Below, one piece after another: positions 1-7,836 of a stretch of DNA of 64,000 nt. Positions within the stretch are counted from its first letter, which is position 1, and every line of letters begins with the position of its first letter. The position numbers and the translations under genes are program-made. Location of the stretch: NCBI GenBank assembly GCA_015064085.1, contig SVSX01000002.1, positions 28,829 to 92,828 on the forward strand, read 5' to 3'. The notes under the pieces were generated by a model. The model had not been told where the DNA came from. It saw only the letters and a list, made by a program, of their open reading frames with translations, and did no database searches. The stretch is from Oscillospiraceae bacterium (GTDB lineage: Bacteria > Bacillota > Clostridia > Oscillospirales > CAG-272).

Positions 1-533
1 GAATAACCAATATGGGTTACTTTTCCTTCGACGGTTGCGCGGCGCTCACAGATGTATATTATAACGGAACGATTGAGTCCTGGTGTAATATTTCTTTCGG
101 TGACGCAGGTAATCCCATGTGGCTCAATGCCAAGTTCAACCTCAAGAACGCATCGGGTGGGTACGATGTGATCACTAAACTCGCGATCCCCGAAACGGTA
201 ACAGAGATCAAGGATTACGCGTTCGAGGGCTTTGACTCGCTGACGAGCATAGCAATACCCGATACCGTTATGAGCATAGGCAAAAGCGCTTTTAAGGGTT
301 GCGCGGGTATCACGAGCATAGCTATACCTACCTCGGTAACCGAAATATCGGTCCATGCCTTCAAGGGATGCGAAAAGCTTGAGAGCGCTACCTTCTTGAA
401 TACTGAAAATTGGGTAAGAGGCCGCTCGGGAAATACGATTTCTATACAATCAAGTGAGCTTCAGAAGCCTAAGACAGCGGCTGAATATCTGACGAAAACC
501 TTTGTAGAGGATTCCTGGCAGGTAAAAAAATAA
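1..533 (+). CDS. BspA-like leucine-rich-repeat protein, C-terminal part (5' end outside window)
   Basis: The frame is open to the left edge (the residues before the first Met also fit the repeat), so this is the C-terminal end of a longer gene. It shows LRR_5/BspA-type repeats such as SFDGCAALTDVYYNGT and YAFEGFDSLTSIAIPDTV, with 22-24 residue spacing and the I.SIAIP / F.GC signature. The last ~45 residues carry no repeat and no LPXTG anchor. BspA-type proteins are normally secreted or surface adhesins; export cannot be judged here because the N-terminus is missing. A strong hairpin terminator follows. Confidence 0.8.
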   Translation, partial: ITNMGYFSFDGCAALTDVYYNGTIESWCNISFGDAGNPMWLNAKFNLKNASGGYDVITKLAIPETVTEIKDYAFEGFDSLTSIAIPDTVMSIGKSAFKGCAGITSIAIPTSVTEISVHAFKGCEKLESATFLNTENWVRGRSGNTISIQSSELQKPKTAAEYLTKTFVEDSWQVKK

Positions 534-552
534 GAAAAACTCTCAAATTCAT

Positions 553-602
553 AAAGAGCAAATATGCAAGACGAAAAAATCTTGTATATCTGCTCTTTTT
601 TC
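553..602 (+). terminator. Rho-independent terminator after the LRR gene
   Basis: A 19-bp stem with two mismatches (AAAGAGCA... / ...TGCTCTTT) around a short A-rich loop runs into a T-tract. It separates the LRR gene from the next promoter. Confidence 0.85.
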
Positions 603-666
603 TTGAAAAAAAGAAAAATGTATGATATAATTGTCATATATATATGTTCGAAAGGAGTCGAACACT

Positions 667-1488
667 ATGAATAAAGAGAATGTATTTGATAAAATAGAGT
701 CGTTCAGACATAGAGATGTGGATAAAAAGGACGGACTCGTGAGGATAATGACCTCGAATATTTACTATACTCTGGACGAGACCGAGGAGGAAACGGAAAA
801 ACGAATGGAGATCCTCGGAGGCTATTATATGAGATTTCTTCCCGATTTTCTCGGACTTCAGGAGGTCTCAAGGCGCTCAAGACCTTTGCTTTTAAAACAG
901 ATATCCGAGAAGTATGCCTATACTCAGGTCATAGAAGGAAAGTCAAATTATACTCCCTTGATGTATAGAAAGGATCTTTACGACGTGCTTGAAACAGACT
1001 TCAAGATATTTGAGGGACACGACGGCAGTATGTGGTCTTATCAGTGGGCGCTTTATAGCTCCAAGGAGGTGCGTGAAAAGCAGATCATACATATGAATCT
1101 TCATTACCATTTCGCCTCCACCGAAACGAGACTTAAGGACGCGGAGGAGGTAAACCGTAAGATTAAAGAGCTTATGAAAAAATATCCCACAGCGCCGATA
1201 TTCGTGACGGGTGACTATAACTGCGGTGTCAGCACACCTGAGTTCAAGGCAATGTGTGAGGGAATAAAGCTGAATTCGGGAATGCTCCTTACCGATGACA
1301 ACGACGGATATAAGTCATTTTGGCATCACCCGGGTGAATACGAGATCGCAGAGGATACCGAGGAGATCGACCATATATGCGTGACCGAGGAAAGAGCAAG
1401 GGTCGTGCTCCATCGCAAGATCAGGGATAGATTTATCTGCATTGAAGGCTCTGACCACTGTCCCGTATATATAGATGTTGAAATATAA
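667..1488 (+). CDS. Endonuclease/exonuclease/phosphatase (EEP) family protein
   Basis: A 273-residue, DNase I-like Mg2+-dependent phosphodiesterase or phosphatase fold. The family residues are in order: Asn in MTSNIYY (~31), Glu in LQEV (~66), His in HMNLHYHF, the Asp/Asn pair in TGDYN, Asp-His in EIDHI and the final catalytic His in SDHCP. The ORF-track start is a TTG at 631; the ATG at 667 is preferred because AAAGGAG (651-657) lies nine bases before it. There is no signal peptide, so it is probably cytoplasmic. The substrate (nucleic acid, inositol phosphate or lipid) cannot be told from sequence. A tiny ORF follows after 17 bases, probably in the same transcript. Confidence 0.8.
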   Translation: MNKENVFDKIESFRHRDVDKKDGLVRIMTSNIYYTLDETEEETEKRMEILGGYYMRFLPDFLGLQEVSRRSRPLLLKQISEKYAYTQVIEGKSNYTPLMYRKDLYDVLETDFKIFEGHDGSMWSYQWALYSSKEVREKQIIHMNLHYHFASTETRLKDAEEVNRKIKELMKKYPTAPIFVTGDYNCGVSTPEFKAMCEGIKLNSGMLLTDDNDGYKSFWHHPGEYEIAEDTEEIDHICVTEERARVVLHRKIRDRFICIEGSDHCPVYIDVEI

Positions 1489-1505
1489 AATTTTTAGGAG
1501 AGCTT

Positions 1506-1658
1506 ATGAAGAAAATAAATGAAAGAATAAAGTACGGATATGAGTCGCCTATGGCGGAGATCATTAATATCTCCGTGGGAGACATACTCGCGGCATCGGG
1601 GGATATCGTCGATCCTGAGGAGGGAGAAGAAGAGAAGAATTGGTCTAAATTCTATTGA
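1506..1658 (+). CDS. Small acidic-tailed protein (50 aa), unannotated
   Basis: A 50-codon ORF too short for the supplied track. It has AGGAG (1496-1500) five bases before ATG and starts 17 bases after the EEP gene, so it is probably co-transcribed. The protein has a basic N-terminus (MKKINERIKYGYESP), a central IINISVGDILAASGD segment and a strongly acidic EEGEEEK stretch before an aromatic end. The pattern Y-x-x-P-x-x-E-I-I-x-x-x-x-x-D-x-I-x-x-S recalls small proteins I have seen in gut Clostridia genomes; that is recollection, not a search. No membrane segment or cysteines. Function unknown. Confidence 0.6.
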   Translation: MKKINERIKYGYESPMAEIINISVGDILAASGDIVDPEEGEEEKNWSKFY

Positions 1659-1702
1659 TAAAATTTTCCGAAAAAATTTTTAAAAAAATTTTATAAAACC
1701 TA

Positions 1703-1749
1703 TTGACAAATAGAAAAAGTGTGGTATAATTTATTTGTAATCATTCTTA
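1703..1749 (+). promoter_or_regulatory. perR promoter with Per-box-like operator
   Basis: TTGACA (1703-1708), 16-bp spacer, TATAAT (1725-1730). Directly downstream, TTGTAATCATTCTTA (1735-1749) matches 11 of 14 defined positions of the PerR box TTATAATNATTATAA. A box overlapping the transcription start suggests PerR autorepression that also covers the rubrerythrin gene. Confidence 0.7.
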
Positions 1750-1762
1750 ATAAGGAACAATT

Positions 1763-2164
1763 ATGAATAACAAAAGAAACACTTTGCAAAAACAGATCGT
1801 GTATGAGACCTTTGAGGCAATGCACAATCACCCCTCGGCAGGAATGGTTTACGAGGCTGTAAATGCCAAGTTCCCGGGGATAAGCAAAGCGACCGTCTAC
1901 CGTTTACTTTCGGAAGCAGCAGAGGAGGGGAAGATACTCAGACTGAAGCTTGGAGGTTCAGCAGACGACAGATATGATATCACACTGAAAAAGCATTATC
2001 ATATCGTGTGCAGAGAATGCGGCGCTGTGGCTGACGTTGAGGTTGACTTCGACGACGAGCATCTTTCGGCAAACACGGTTGGAATGGAGGGCTTTAGCGT
2101 AGAGTCCTGTAACTTGGAATTTTGCGGTCTGTGTGCAGACTGCTTGAAAAATCAAAAAAATTAA
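1763..2164 (+). CDS. perR: Fur-family peroxide-sensing repressor, PerR type
   Basis: A 133-residue Fur-family regulator. The winged helix occupies roughly residues 5-65 (SKATVYRLLSEA is the recognition-helix signature). The regulatory metal site candidates are His23, Asp68/69, His78 and His80 (KKHYHIVC). The structural zinc site is formed by CREC (83/86) and CGLCADC (121/124). In PerR, iron-catalysed oxidation of histidine releases the repressor from DNA. The assignment to PerR rather than Fur or Zur rests on the adjoining rubrerythrin gene and the Per-box-like site upstream; sequence alone does not exclude Fur. The next gene starts 29 bases downstream. Confidence 0.85.
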   Translation: MNNKRNTLQKQIVYETFEAMHNHPSAGMVYEAVNAKFPGISKATVYRLLSEAAEEGKILRLKLGGSADDRYDITLKKHYHIVCRECGAVADVEVDFDDEHLSANTVGMEGFSVESCNLEFCGLCADCLKNQKN

Positions 2165-2193
2165 AAAATATTTACTAAAAGGAGAAAAAAGCT

Positions 2194-2742
2194 ATGAAAA
2201 AATGGAGATGTAAGATTTGCGGAGAGATCGTTGAAGGAGATGCAGCACCCGAAAAGTGCCCCCTTTGCAAAGCTCCCGCTGAAAAGTTCGAAGAGGTAGT
2301 TGAGGATAAGATGACATGGGCTGCAGAGCACGTTGTAGGCGTTGCTAAGGGCGCACCCGAGGAGATCATTGAGGGCCTTCGCGCAAACTTCAACGGCGAG
2401 TGCATGGAGGTAGGTATGTACCTCGCAATGTCCAGAGTTGCGGCAAGAGAGGGCTATCCTGAGATCGCTCTTTATTGGAAGGAAGCAGCACTTGAGGAGG
2501 CAGAGCACGCAGCAAAGTTTGCTGAGCTTCTCGGAGAGGTAGTATGCGACTCCACAAAGGAGAACCTCGCAGTAAGAGTTGCGGCTGAGAACGGCGCAAC
2601 AGCAGGTAAGTTTGAGCTTGCAAAGCTTGCAAAGCAGCTGAATCTTGATGCTATCCACGACACAGTTCACGAGATGGCAAGAGACGAAGCTCGTCACGGC
2701 AAGGCATTCCAGGGTCTTCTCGAGAGATATTTCGCTAAGTAA
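2194..2742 (+). CDS. Reverse rubrerythrin (N-terminal rubredoxin domain)
   Basis: A 182-residue non-haem iron protein that reduces H2O2 (and O2) in anaerobes, using electrons from NADH or rubredoxin partners. The rubredoxin-like Fe(Cys)4 site comes first (RCKIC at 6/9 and KCPLC at 22/25), followed by the di-iron four-helix domain with ExxH pairs ([19 protein letters not shown]). This domain order is that of the clostridial 'reverse' rubrerythrins. A clear AAAAGGAG precedes the ATG. It shares an operon with perR and ends in a strong terminator. Its last 110+ bases are repeated at 4270 and a shorter piece at 7837; this is the only complete copy. Confidence 0.92.
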   Translation: MKKWRCKICGEIVEGDAAPEKCPLCKAPAEKFEEVVEDKMTWAAEHVVGVAKGAPEEIIEGLRANFNGECMEVGMYLAMSRVAAREGYPEIALYWKEAALEEAEHAAKFAELLGEVVCDSTKENLAVRVAAENGATAGKFELAKLAKQLNLDAIHDTVHEMARDEARHGKAFQGLLERYFAK

Positions 2743-2805
2743 TTAAAAACCAATAAACATAAGGCTTAAAACACCGAAGAGCGACCGCAAGGTCGCTCTT
2801 CTTTT
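2584..2805 (+). repeat. Rubrerythrin 3'-end repeat, copy A (intact gene and terminator)
   Basis: Reference copy of a repeated segment. 2584-2693 is identical base for base to 4270-4379 (110 bp). Similarity then continues at a lower level through the stop codon, spacer and terminator. A third, shorter copy of the last coding bases lies at 7837-7878. Confidence 0.9.
2776..2805 (+). terminator. Rho-independent terminator of perR-rubrerythrin
   Basis: A perfect 11-bp stem GAAGAGCGACC/GGTCGCTCTTC with a GCAA tetraloop, followed by TTTT. A near copy lies at 4464-4492 after the truncated rubrerythrin fragment. Confidence 0.92.
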
Positions 2806-2871
2806 ATGCACGGTTTGCAATAGCTTTTGTGATTTCTAATTGAAATTTTTTAATTTGTGCCAAATTTGTTA

Positions 2872-2900
2872 TAGACAGAAGGATATCTTTGAGTTATAAT
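2872..2900 (+). promoter_or_regulatory. Promoter of the 2938 gene
   Basis: TAGACA (2872-2877), 17-bp spacer, TATAAT (2895-2900), 38 bases before the chosen start codon. Confidence 0.65.
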
Positions 2901-2937
2901 ATATTTATAAAATTTGTGTGTTGAAAGGAAAGGTATT

Positions 2938-3960
2938 ATGTCACGAATCAATATCAACATCGACGGACTTATTGAAAAAGCAGAGCAGACAGTTGCATCT
3001 CATAAGTTGGGAAAAGGAGACTATGCACGTTGGCTTTGGCAAAACGAAAAAAATGACCGTGTGCTTGGCTCTAATCCATACGGTGTAGCCGATGCCGCTA
3101 ATACCCTTTACATGATAGGCGATTTCCCACAGGATGATGAAGAGCGCGCTGAATTTGTTCGTATTCTGAGGGAGTTCCAAGATCCCGAAACAGGCCTTTT
3201 TCATGAAGATACACACCATACTTATCACACAACAGCCCACTGTACTGCGGCACTTGAACTTTTTGATAAGTTTCCCACATATCCTTTCACCGCGCTTAAA
3301 AAGCTTGATGACATAAACGAGCTTTACGAGTTTCTTGACGGTCTTGATTGGTTGGATACTCCATGGCCTACATCCCATAAGGGTGCGGGTGTTTTCGCAG
3401 CAAAGGTGATTGTTGAAAGACCTTCTGTTGAGTGGCAGAAGGCGTATTTTGATTATCTTGACAGTCATTGTGACAAAAAGTACGGAATGAGCAGAGAGGG
3501 TATGATAGAAGCACTTCCCGAGGACAAAAGACATATAGATCACCATCTTAACGGATGGTTCCATTATTGCTTTAATTACAATCATTGCAAACGTCAATTC
3601 CCGTGTATCGAAACCTTTATAGATACGCTTATTGATATGTACGTAAATCAAAAGCTTCCCAAAAAAGTCTTTGGCAGATCGGTTGGATTCCGTGAGATAG
3701 ATTGGGTATTCCCGTTAAATCGCGCCACATGGCAGGTTGGATATCGCAGAGAAGACGCAAAAGAGGCTATGCGCGATTTTGCGACAAAATATATCGAATA
3801 TCTCGAATCTGTTGATATTAATAATGATGACCGCTGGAACGATCTTCACTCGCTTTTTGGTTGTGTGTGCTGCCTTTCAGAGCTTCAGCTTGCGCTTCCG
3901 GGTGAAATAATCTCCACAAAGCCGCTTAAAAACGTACTTGACAGAAGACCGTTTATTTAA
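2938..3960 (+). CDS. Unrecognised 340-residue protein, possible alpha/alpha-toroid fold
   Basis: I do not recognise this family. The ATG at 2938 is chosen over the TTG at 2914 because a GAAAGGAAAGG site sits just before it. The protein has no signal peptide and no membrane segment and is rich in Trp, His and Tyr. Motifs such as FQDPETGLFHEDTHHTY and DHHLNGWFHYCFNYNH resemble helix-hairpin units of (alpha/alpha) barrel enzymes (terpenoid-cyclase-like or some glycan-active enzymes); this is an impression from pattern only. It stands alone behind its own promoter between two rubrerythrin 3' ends. Its codon use (many CGT, GAT, TCT) is more AT-rich than the genes after 9 kb, consistent with transfer. 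Confidence 0.6.
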   Translation: MSRININIDGLIEKAEQTVASHKLGKGDYARWLWQNEKNDRVLGSNPYGVADAANTLYMIGDFPQDDEERAEFVRILREFQDPETGLFHEDTHHTYHTTAHCTAALELFDKFPTYPFTALKKLDDINELYEFLDGLDWLDTPWPTSHKGAGVFAAKVIVERPSVEWQKAYFDYLDSHCDKKYGMSREGMIEALPEDKRHIDHHLNGWFHYCFNYNHCKRQFPCIETFIDTLIDMYVNQKLPKKVFGRSVGFREIDWVFPLNRATWQVGYRREDAKEAMRDFATKYIEYLESVDINNDDRWNDLHSLFGCVCCLSELQLALPGEIISTKPLKNVLDRRPFI

Positions 3961-4023
3961 ATTGGATTACATCGAGAGCCCTCATTTGATGTCTCCTTCG
4001 AAAATCTTTCGTTTTATTTCTTA

Positions 4024-4052
4024 TTGACAGGGCTTTTTGAAAATAATATACT
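4024..4052 (+). promoter_or_regulatory. Promoter of the truncated pectin-lyase-fold gene
   Basis: TTGACA (4024-4029), 17-bp spacer, TATACT (4047-4052). AAAGGAG (4062-4068) and ATG (4077) follow at normal spacing, so the expression signals of the broken gene are intact. Confidence 0.7.
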
Positions 4053-4076
4053 GAAAAAATGAAAGGAGAGAAAGAT

Positions 4077-4274
4077 ATGAGTTCATTTGGATTCAATATT
4101 TTTGATTTCGGTGCTAAGGGTGACGGTATTACCGACGATACCGCCGCAATTCAGGCGGCAATAGATTTCGTGGCAGAGCGAGGAGGGGGCAAAATACTCT
4201 TTCCGTATACCAAAGGGGGATATCGTATTGCATCTCCCGCAATTGAAGAGGTAGACGGAAAGCCCGTTCGCTGA
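4077..4274 (+). pseudogene. Truncated pectate-lyase-superfamily (GH28-like) gene, 5' end only
   Basis: Only 65 codons remain. NIFDFGAKGDGITDDTAAIQ is the N-terminal hallmark of right-handed beta-helix polygalacturonase/pectate-lyase-superfamily proteins, usually 400-500 residues long. The frame stops in a TGA created at the junction with rubrerythrin sequence (4270-4274). Promoter and ribosome site are intact, so a short peptide could be made, but the catalytic beta-helix is absent. The native continuation was removed by the rearrangement. Confidence 0.9.
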
Positions 4275-4425
4275 GAACGGCGCAACAGCAGGTAAGTTTG
4301 AGCTTGCAAAGCTTGCAAAGCAGCTGAATCTTGATGCTATCCACGACACAGTTCACGAGATGGCAAGAGACGAAGCTCGCCACGGCAAGGCATTCCAGGG
4401 TCTTCTTGAAAGATACTTTGGCTAA
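4270..4425 (+). pseudogene. Rubrerythrin 3'-end remnant, copy B
   Basis: Encodes the last 51 residues of a rubrerythrin ([10 protein letters not shown]...LLERYFG, then TAA). The first 110 bp are identical to the intact gene; divergence begins at the third base of a CGC/CGT codon and increases towards the stop (YFG instead of YFAK). It has no start or promoter of its own and is out of frame with the truncated pectin-lyase-fold gene fused in front of it. It keeps its own terminator at 4464. Confidence 0.92.
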
Positions 4426-4463
4426 TACTTAAAAGTCAATAAATATAAGGCTTTAGACACACA

Positions 4464-4492
4464 AAGAGCGACCAAAAGGTCGCTCTTCTTTT
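4464..4492 (+). terminator. Terminator behind rubrerythrin remnant B
   Basis: AAGAGCGACC-AAAA-GGTCGCTCTT followed by CTTTT; homologous to the terminator of the intact rubrerythrin gene with a changed loop. Confidence 0.9.
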
Positions 4493-4521
4493 ATGCTTAT
4501 ATAGGCACAATGCTTAATTAG

Positions 4522-6891
4522 TTAGCTATTCATAGGGCTCTCGGTAAGATCTAATTCCTCACCGTCCTCTGTGACTGTTTTTATGGCGTTGTGTGGAACG
4601 TTGATTGAAAGCTCCTTTCCAAAAAGCATTATTTGGGTGTTATGCTCTATGCCGTCAATGTCGAAGCAGCGAATAACGCTCTTGTCGGTTTCCTCTGAGT
4701 TCTTTATAGCTGAGACTATCAGTGTGTCGTCGTCGCATTCGTAACATCCCATCCTTTCGGGAAGAGAGCCGTGATGGAAGCTTGCCATAATGATCCTTGG
4801 CGCAAAATTAAGCTCAATAGCTTTTTTCTCTGTATCGGAAATGCTTCTGTGAGCAAATACCGAATAAGCAAATTCGGATACGCCTTGATCCATATATTCG
4901 CATTTGTTGTCTCTGTCACCGTAATGATCGGCATATACCGCGCCGCGAAGAACGGTCAATCTCATTTCATTTGACTCGGTGTCATAGCCGTATTTCGAAT
5001 CGTTTGCGACAGCTAATTTTCCGCTGATAATGAAGCTTCCGCAGGGTTCTTCTCCTGAATATGCCGTTCTTTCTACTGTGCCGTATGGAATCTTTGCTCT
5101 GACGCTGTTTTTACTCATAGGAAAGGTAAATTTGAGGGTTCTGTGCTTTTCGTGAAAATCTATTTTTGCTTTAACGTACACTCTGTCGTCATCCGCAAGT
5201 AGAGAAAAGTCTCTCGTTACGGTGGAAGTATTGAATGTAACTGTGGATCTGAGTGTTACTCTCACAGGTCCTTCCTCGATGATCTCAAATATCGGGTTTC
5301 CAAAGCACCCCACAGTATCCCCAAGACTTGTCTTGTCGTGAGCCCATGTGTCGCAATCGCTCTCGTCAAGCAATATCGCACTGCAGGGGCGATCGATCAC
5401 ATATTCTCCAACCTCCTTGTCAAAAAGCTTGCATATGTCACCTGTATTTGAATCGAACTCAACGCAAAGTCTGCTGTTTTCAAGTCTTTGATTTGATATC
5501 GACATAGAAGAGCAGACCGTCAGCTTGCTTTCTTGTTTTGTGAATATTCTGTAGGTTGTATATCCGAGAGGAGGAATCTCTGCAATAAATGAGGTGTTAT
5601 ATATATCTCCGTTATGTCTTGTCTGCTCAGCTCTGGTGAGCTGGAAGGGGATCTCTTTTTCGTCAAATCCCGTTACTTTGCTTGCACGCTCGTTAACGCT
5701 GACACACGCATGCAGCTTCCAAGTGTGAGGATTGAATATAACAACCGGTATTCCCAAGCTCTCACTTTCCCATGTCTTTTTGTTTTTTATCATAGGTGAC
5801 GGTAGCTCATTATCTCCAAGTGTGTCGATATCAAGCACGATCTTCTGCATAGCAAAATACATCTCTTGCTCGGTTATGCTCATCGTTTCGCCAAAGAGAT
5901 AAGAGGCATCATTATATGCGCTCTTGATGGAACAGCCTCCGAGTATATCGTGGAACTGATTGAAAAGAAGATTTTTCCAAGCCTTGTTGAGCTTCTTTTT
6001 GGGATATTTGTAATCGGTCAGCTTGCTTGACATTGTGCAGAGCTTTTCTGCGGCAAGCAGATTTTGCTCACATCTTCGGTTTTCCTTTTTTATGTAGCTC
6101 AAAGCACTGTAGCAGCCTCTTGCGTGATGCTGAAGCTCACCCGAGATAGTGGGGAGATCCTTTTTGTTGAGATTATCAAAAAACTCATCGGGAGTAGCAA
6201 AGATACCGTCCGGTATATTTTCCTTGATTTCATTAATCAGTGCTATAGTAGGTCCGCCGCCGTGATTGCCGACTCCGTAAAAAAGCATGGAATCGTGCAT
6301 CAGGCTATCCACGCATTTCTTTGCCTCGGTCAATACTTCCATTGTCGGACAGCCATAGCTTATCGGTATCCTGTAAGCTGTTACGGCACTTCCGTCGTCG
6401 CTTTCCCAATTAAAAAGGTATTCGTCGCGGTTCTGCTCGTTTGGTGAAGGACGCATAAAAACATAGCTGTTCATACCGCTTGCTTTCATTATTTTGGGGA
6501 TAGAAGCATTGTGGCCGAAGGAATCCACGTTGTAGCCTGTTTTTGCTGTTATTCCGAATTTTTCCTTAAAATATCTCTGAGCAATAAGGCTATGTCTTGC
6601 AAGGCTTTCTCCACTTGGAATATTGCAATCGGGCTGAAGAAACCATCCGCCCGTTATACACCATCTTCCTTCTTTGACTCTCGTTTGTATTTCCGCGAAC
6701 ATATCGGGATCAAGCTTTTCAACGATCTGATAATAGGAAGCGCAGGCGCTTGTGTACTTGAAATCGGGGAATTCCTTCATTCTGTCAAGCGCGCTCCTAT
6801 ATGTGGCGAATATTTCGGAGAATCCTTCCTGCCATCTCCATAACCAAACGGGGTCAATGTGTGAGTTGCCTATCAAGTATAATTTGCTCAT
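4522..6891 (-). CDS. GH38 alpha-mannosidase-family glycosidase
   Basis: A 789-residue member of glycoside hydrolase family 38, zinc-dependent retaining alpha-mannosidases. The N-terminal catalytic domain starts with the zinc motif GNSHIDPVWLWRW. The nucleophile region is GYNVDSFGHNASIPKIM and another conserved His lies in NQFHDILGG (~310). The C-terminal half has beta-sandwich character. No signal peptide is present, so it is expected to be cytoplasmic and to act on imported mannose-containing oligosaccharides. AAGGAG precedes the start. It is divergent from an AraC regulator that probably controls it, and both lie between rubrerythrin remnants B and C. Confidence 0.9.
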   Translation of the reverse strand: MSKLYLIGNSHIDPVWLWRWQEGFSEIFATYRSALDRMKEFPDFKYTSACASYYQIVEKLDPDMFAEIQTRVKEGRWCITGGWFLQPDCNIPSGESLARHSLIAQRYFKEKFGITAKTGYNVDSFGHNASIPKIMKASGMNSYVFMRPSPNEQNRDEYLFNWESDDGSAVTAYRIPISYGCPTMEVLTEAKKCVDSLMHDSMLFYGVGNHGGGPTIALINEIKENIPDGIFATPDEFFDNLNKKDLPTISGELQHHARGCYSALSYIKKENRRCEQNLLAAEKLCTMSSKLTDYKYPKKKLNKAWKNLLFNQFHDILGGCSIKSAYNDASYLFGETMSITEQEMYFAMQKIVLDIDTLGDNELPSPMIKNKKTWESESLGIPVVIFNPHTWKLHACVSVNERASKVTGFDEKEIPFQLTRAEQTRHNGDIYNTSFIAEIPPLGYTTYRIFTKQESKLTVCSSMSISNQRLENSRLCVEFDSNTGDICKLFDKEVGEYVIDRPCSAILLDESDCDTWAHDKTSLGDTVGCFGNPIFEIIEEGPVRVTLRSTVTFNTSTVTRDFSLLADDDRVYVKAKIDFHEKHRTLKFTFPMSKNSVRAKIPYGTVERTAYSGEEPCGSFIISGKLAVANDSKYGYDTESNEMRLTVLRGAVYADHYGDRDNKCEYMDQGVSEFAYSVFAHRSISDTEKKAIELNFAPRIIMASFHHGSLPERMGCYECDDDTLIVSAIKNSEETDKSVIRCFDIDGIEHNTQIMLFGKELSINVPHNAIKTVTEDGEELDLTESPMNS

Positions 6892-6932
6892 ATCACTTCT
6901 CCTTGAATTAATAATGATTTTGACTACCCATT

Positions 6933-6961
6933 ATTTTATACCTCAAAGAAAATATGTACAA
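6933..6961 (-). promoter_or_regulatory. Candidate promoter of the GH38 gene
   Basis: Read on the minus strand: TTGTAC (6961-6956), 17-bp spacer, TAAAAT (6938-6933). It shares the 140-bp divergent interval with the AraC promoter. Confidence 0.5.
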
Positions 6962-6982
6962 TGGAAAATCTTTTTATGTATA

Positions 6983-7011
6983 TTGCTTTTCTTTGGTTTA
7001 TTTGATATAAT
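6983..7011 (+). promoter_or_regulatory. Promoter of the divergent AraC gene
   Basis: TTGCTT (6983-6988), 17-bp spacer, TATAAT (7006-7011), then AGGGGTG before the start codon. Confidence 0.6.
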
Positions 7012-7032
7012 ATATAAAAAGGGGTGAGATTC

Positions 7033-7827
7033 TTGCGGATATTTAAAAACAAAGACTATATAAAAAACGATATTATAAGCGCCTCCCAAAAGAGAGTTGT
7101 AAAGGACTGCAAGCATCACGGTCACGAATTCTTTGAAATTGAATATATAATTGAGGGGTCGGGAATATATGAAATAGATGGCAGGGAATACCGAATAGCT
7201 CCAAGCACACTGTTTTTCACAAAGCCAACAAATGTTCATGCCATTAGACACCCAAACGCGTCGATAATAAATGTTATGTTTACATACGATCTCAAAAATG
7301 ACATTGTAGATATCAGCGACTTTCTTTTAAATCAGACACCTTGTTTTCATTTGGATGATAAGACAAATGATTTCTTCAGAGTAATTTTTTCTGAGATAGT
7401 GAGGGTGAATGAGAAGGAGGCGGAATACGCGATGACGCTTTTGAAGTGCGTGCTTTACCGATTGTCTGAGAGTAATGGCAAAGCAAACGTTTTTACACAG
7501 GCATCATCCTATGTGCGAAAGGCGGTAGTGTTTATTCACGAGAACTTTGCCTCGGATATCGGTCTTGGGGTAACGGCAAAGCACGTAGGACTTACGCCGT
7601 CATATTTTTCTGACCTATTTCATAAGGAACTTGGAGTTACGTTCAAGTCATATCTTGACGAGATCAGGTTTTCATATGTGAGAAAGTTGCTTAAATATAC
7701 AGATCTTTCGATAAAGGAGATACACTTTCGAGCAGGATTCTTTGATTATACTAATTTCGAAAGGCGATTCAGAAAGCGGTATGGGATCACCCCCACCGCA
7801 TACCGCGTAAAAGAAAACAACAAATGA
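7033..7827 (+). CDS. AraC-family transcriptional regulator (next to GH38)
   Basis: 264 residues. The N-terminal cupin-like sensor domain (~1-110) contains HGHEFFEIEYIIEGSGIYEIDG. The C-terminal double helix-turn-helix has the AraC signature at the end (IKEIHFRAGFFDYTNFERRFRKRYGITPTAYR). The start is ambiguous: the track uses GTG 7024, but AGGGGTG (7019-7026) covers that codon and is well placed for TTG 7033, which I prefer. It is divergent from the GH38 gene, the usual arrangement for a sugar-responsive activator of its neighbour. Ten bases after its stop the third rubrerythrin remnant begins. Confidence 0.85.
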   Translation: MRIFKNKDYIKNDIISASQKRVVKDCKHHGHEFFEIEYIIEGSGIYEIDGREYRIAPSTLFFTKPTNVHAIRHPNASIINVMFTYDLKNDIVDISDFLLNQTPCFHLDDKTNDFFRVIFSEIVRVNEKEAEYAMTLLKCVLYRLSESNGKANVFTQASSYVRKAVVFIHENFASDIGLGVTAKHVGLTPSYFSDLFHKELGVTFKSYLDEIRFSYVRKLLKYTDLSIKEIHFRAGFFDYTNFERRFRKRYGITPTAYRVKENNK

Positions 7828-7836
7828 AAACCAACA

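Noticed and set aside
2161-2697. Long minus-strand ORFs opposite rubrerythrin and at 4083-4383
   Set aside because: Shadows of the rubrerythrin coding strand; their mutual similarity only reflects the duplicated 3' end.
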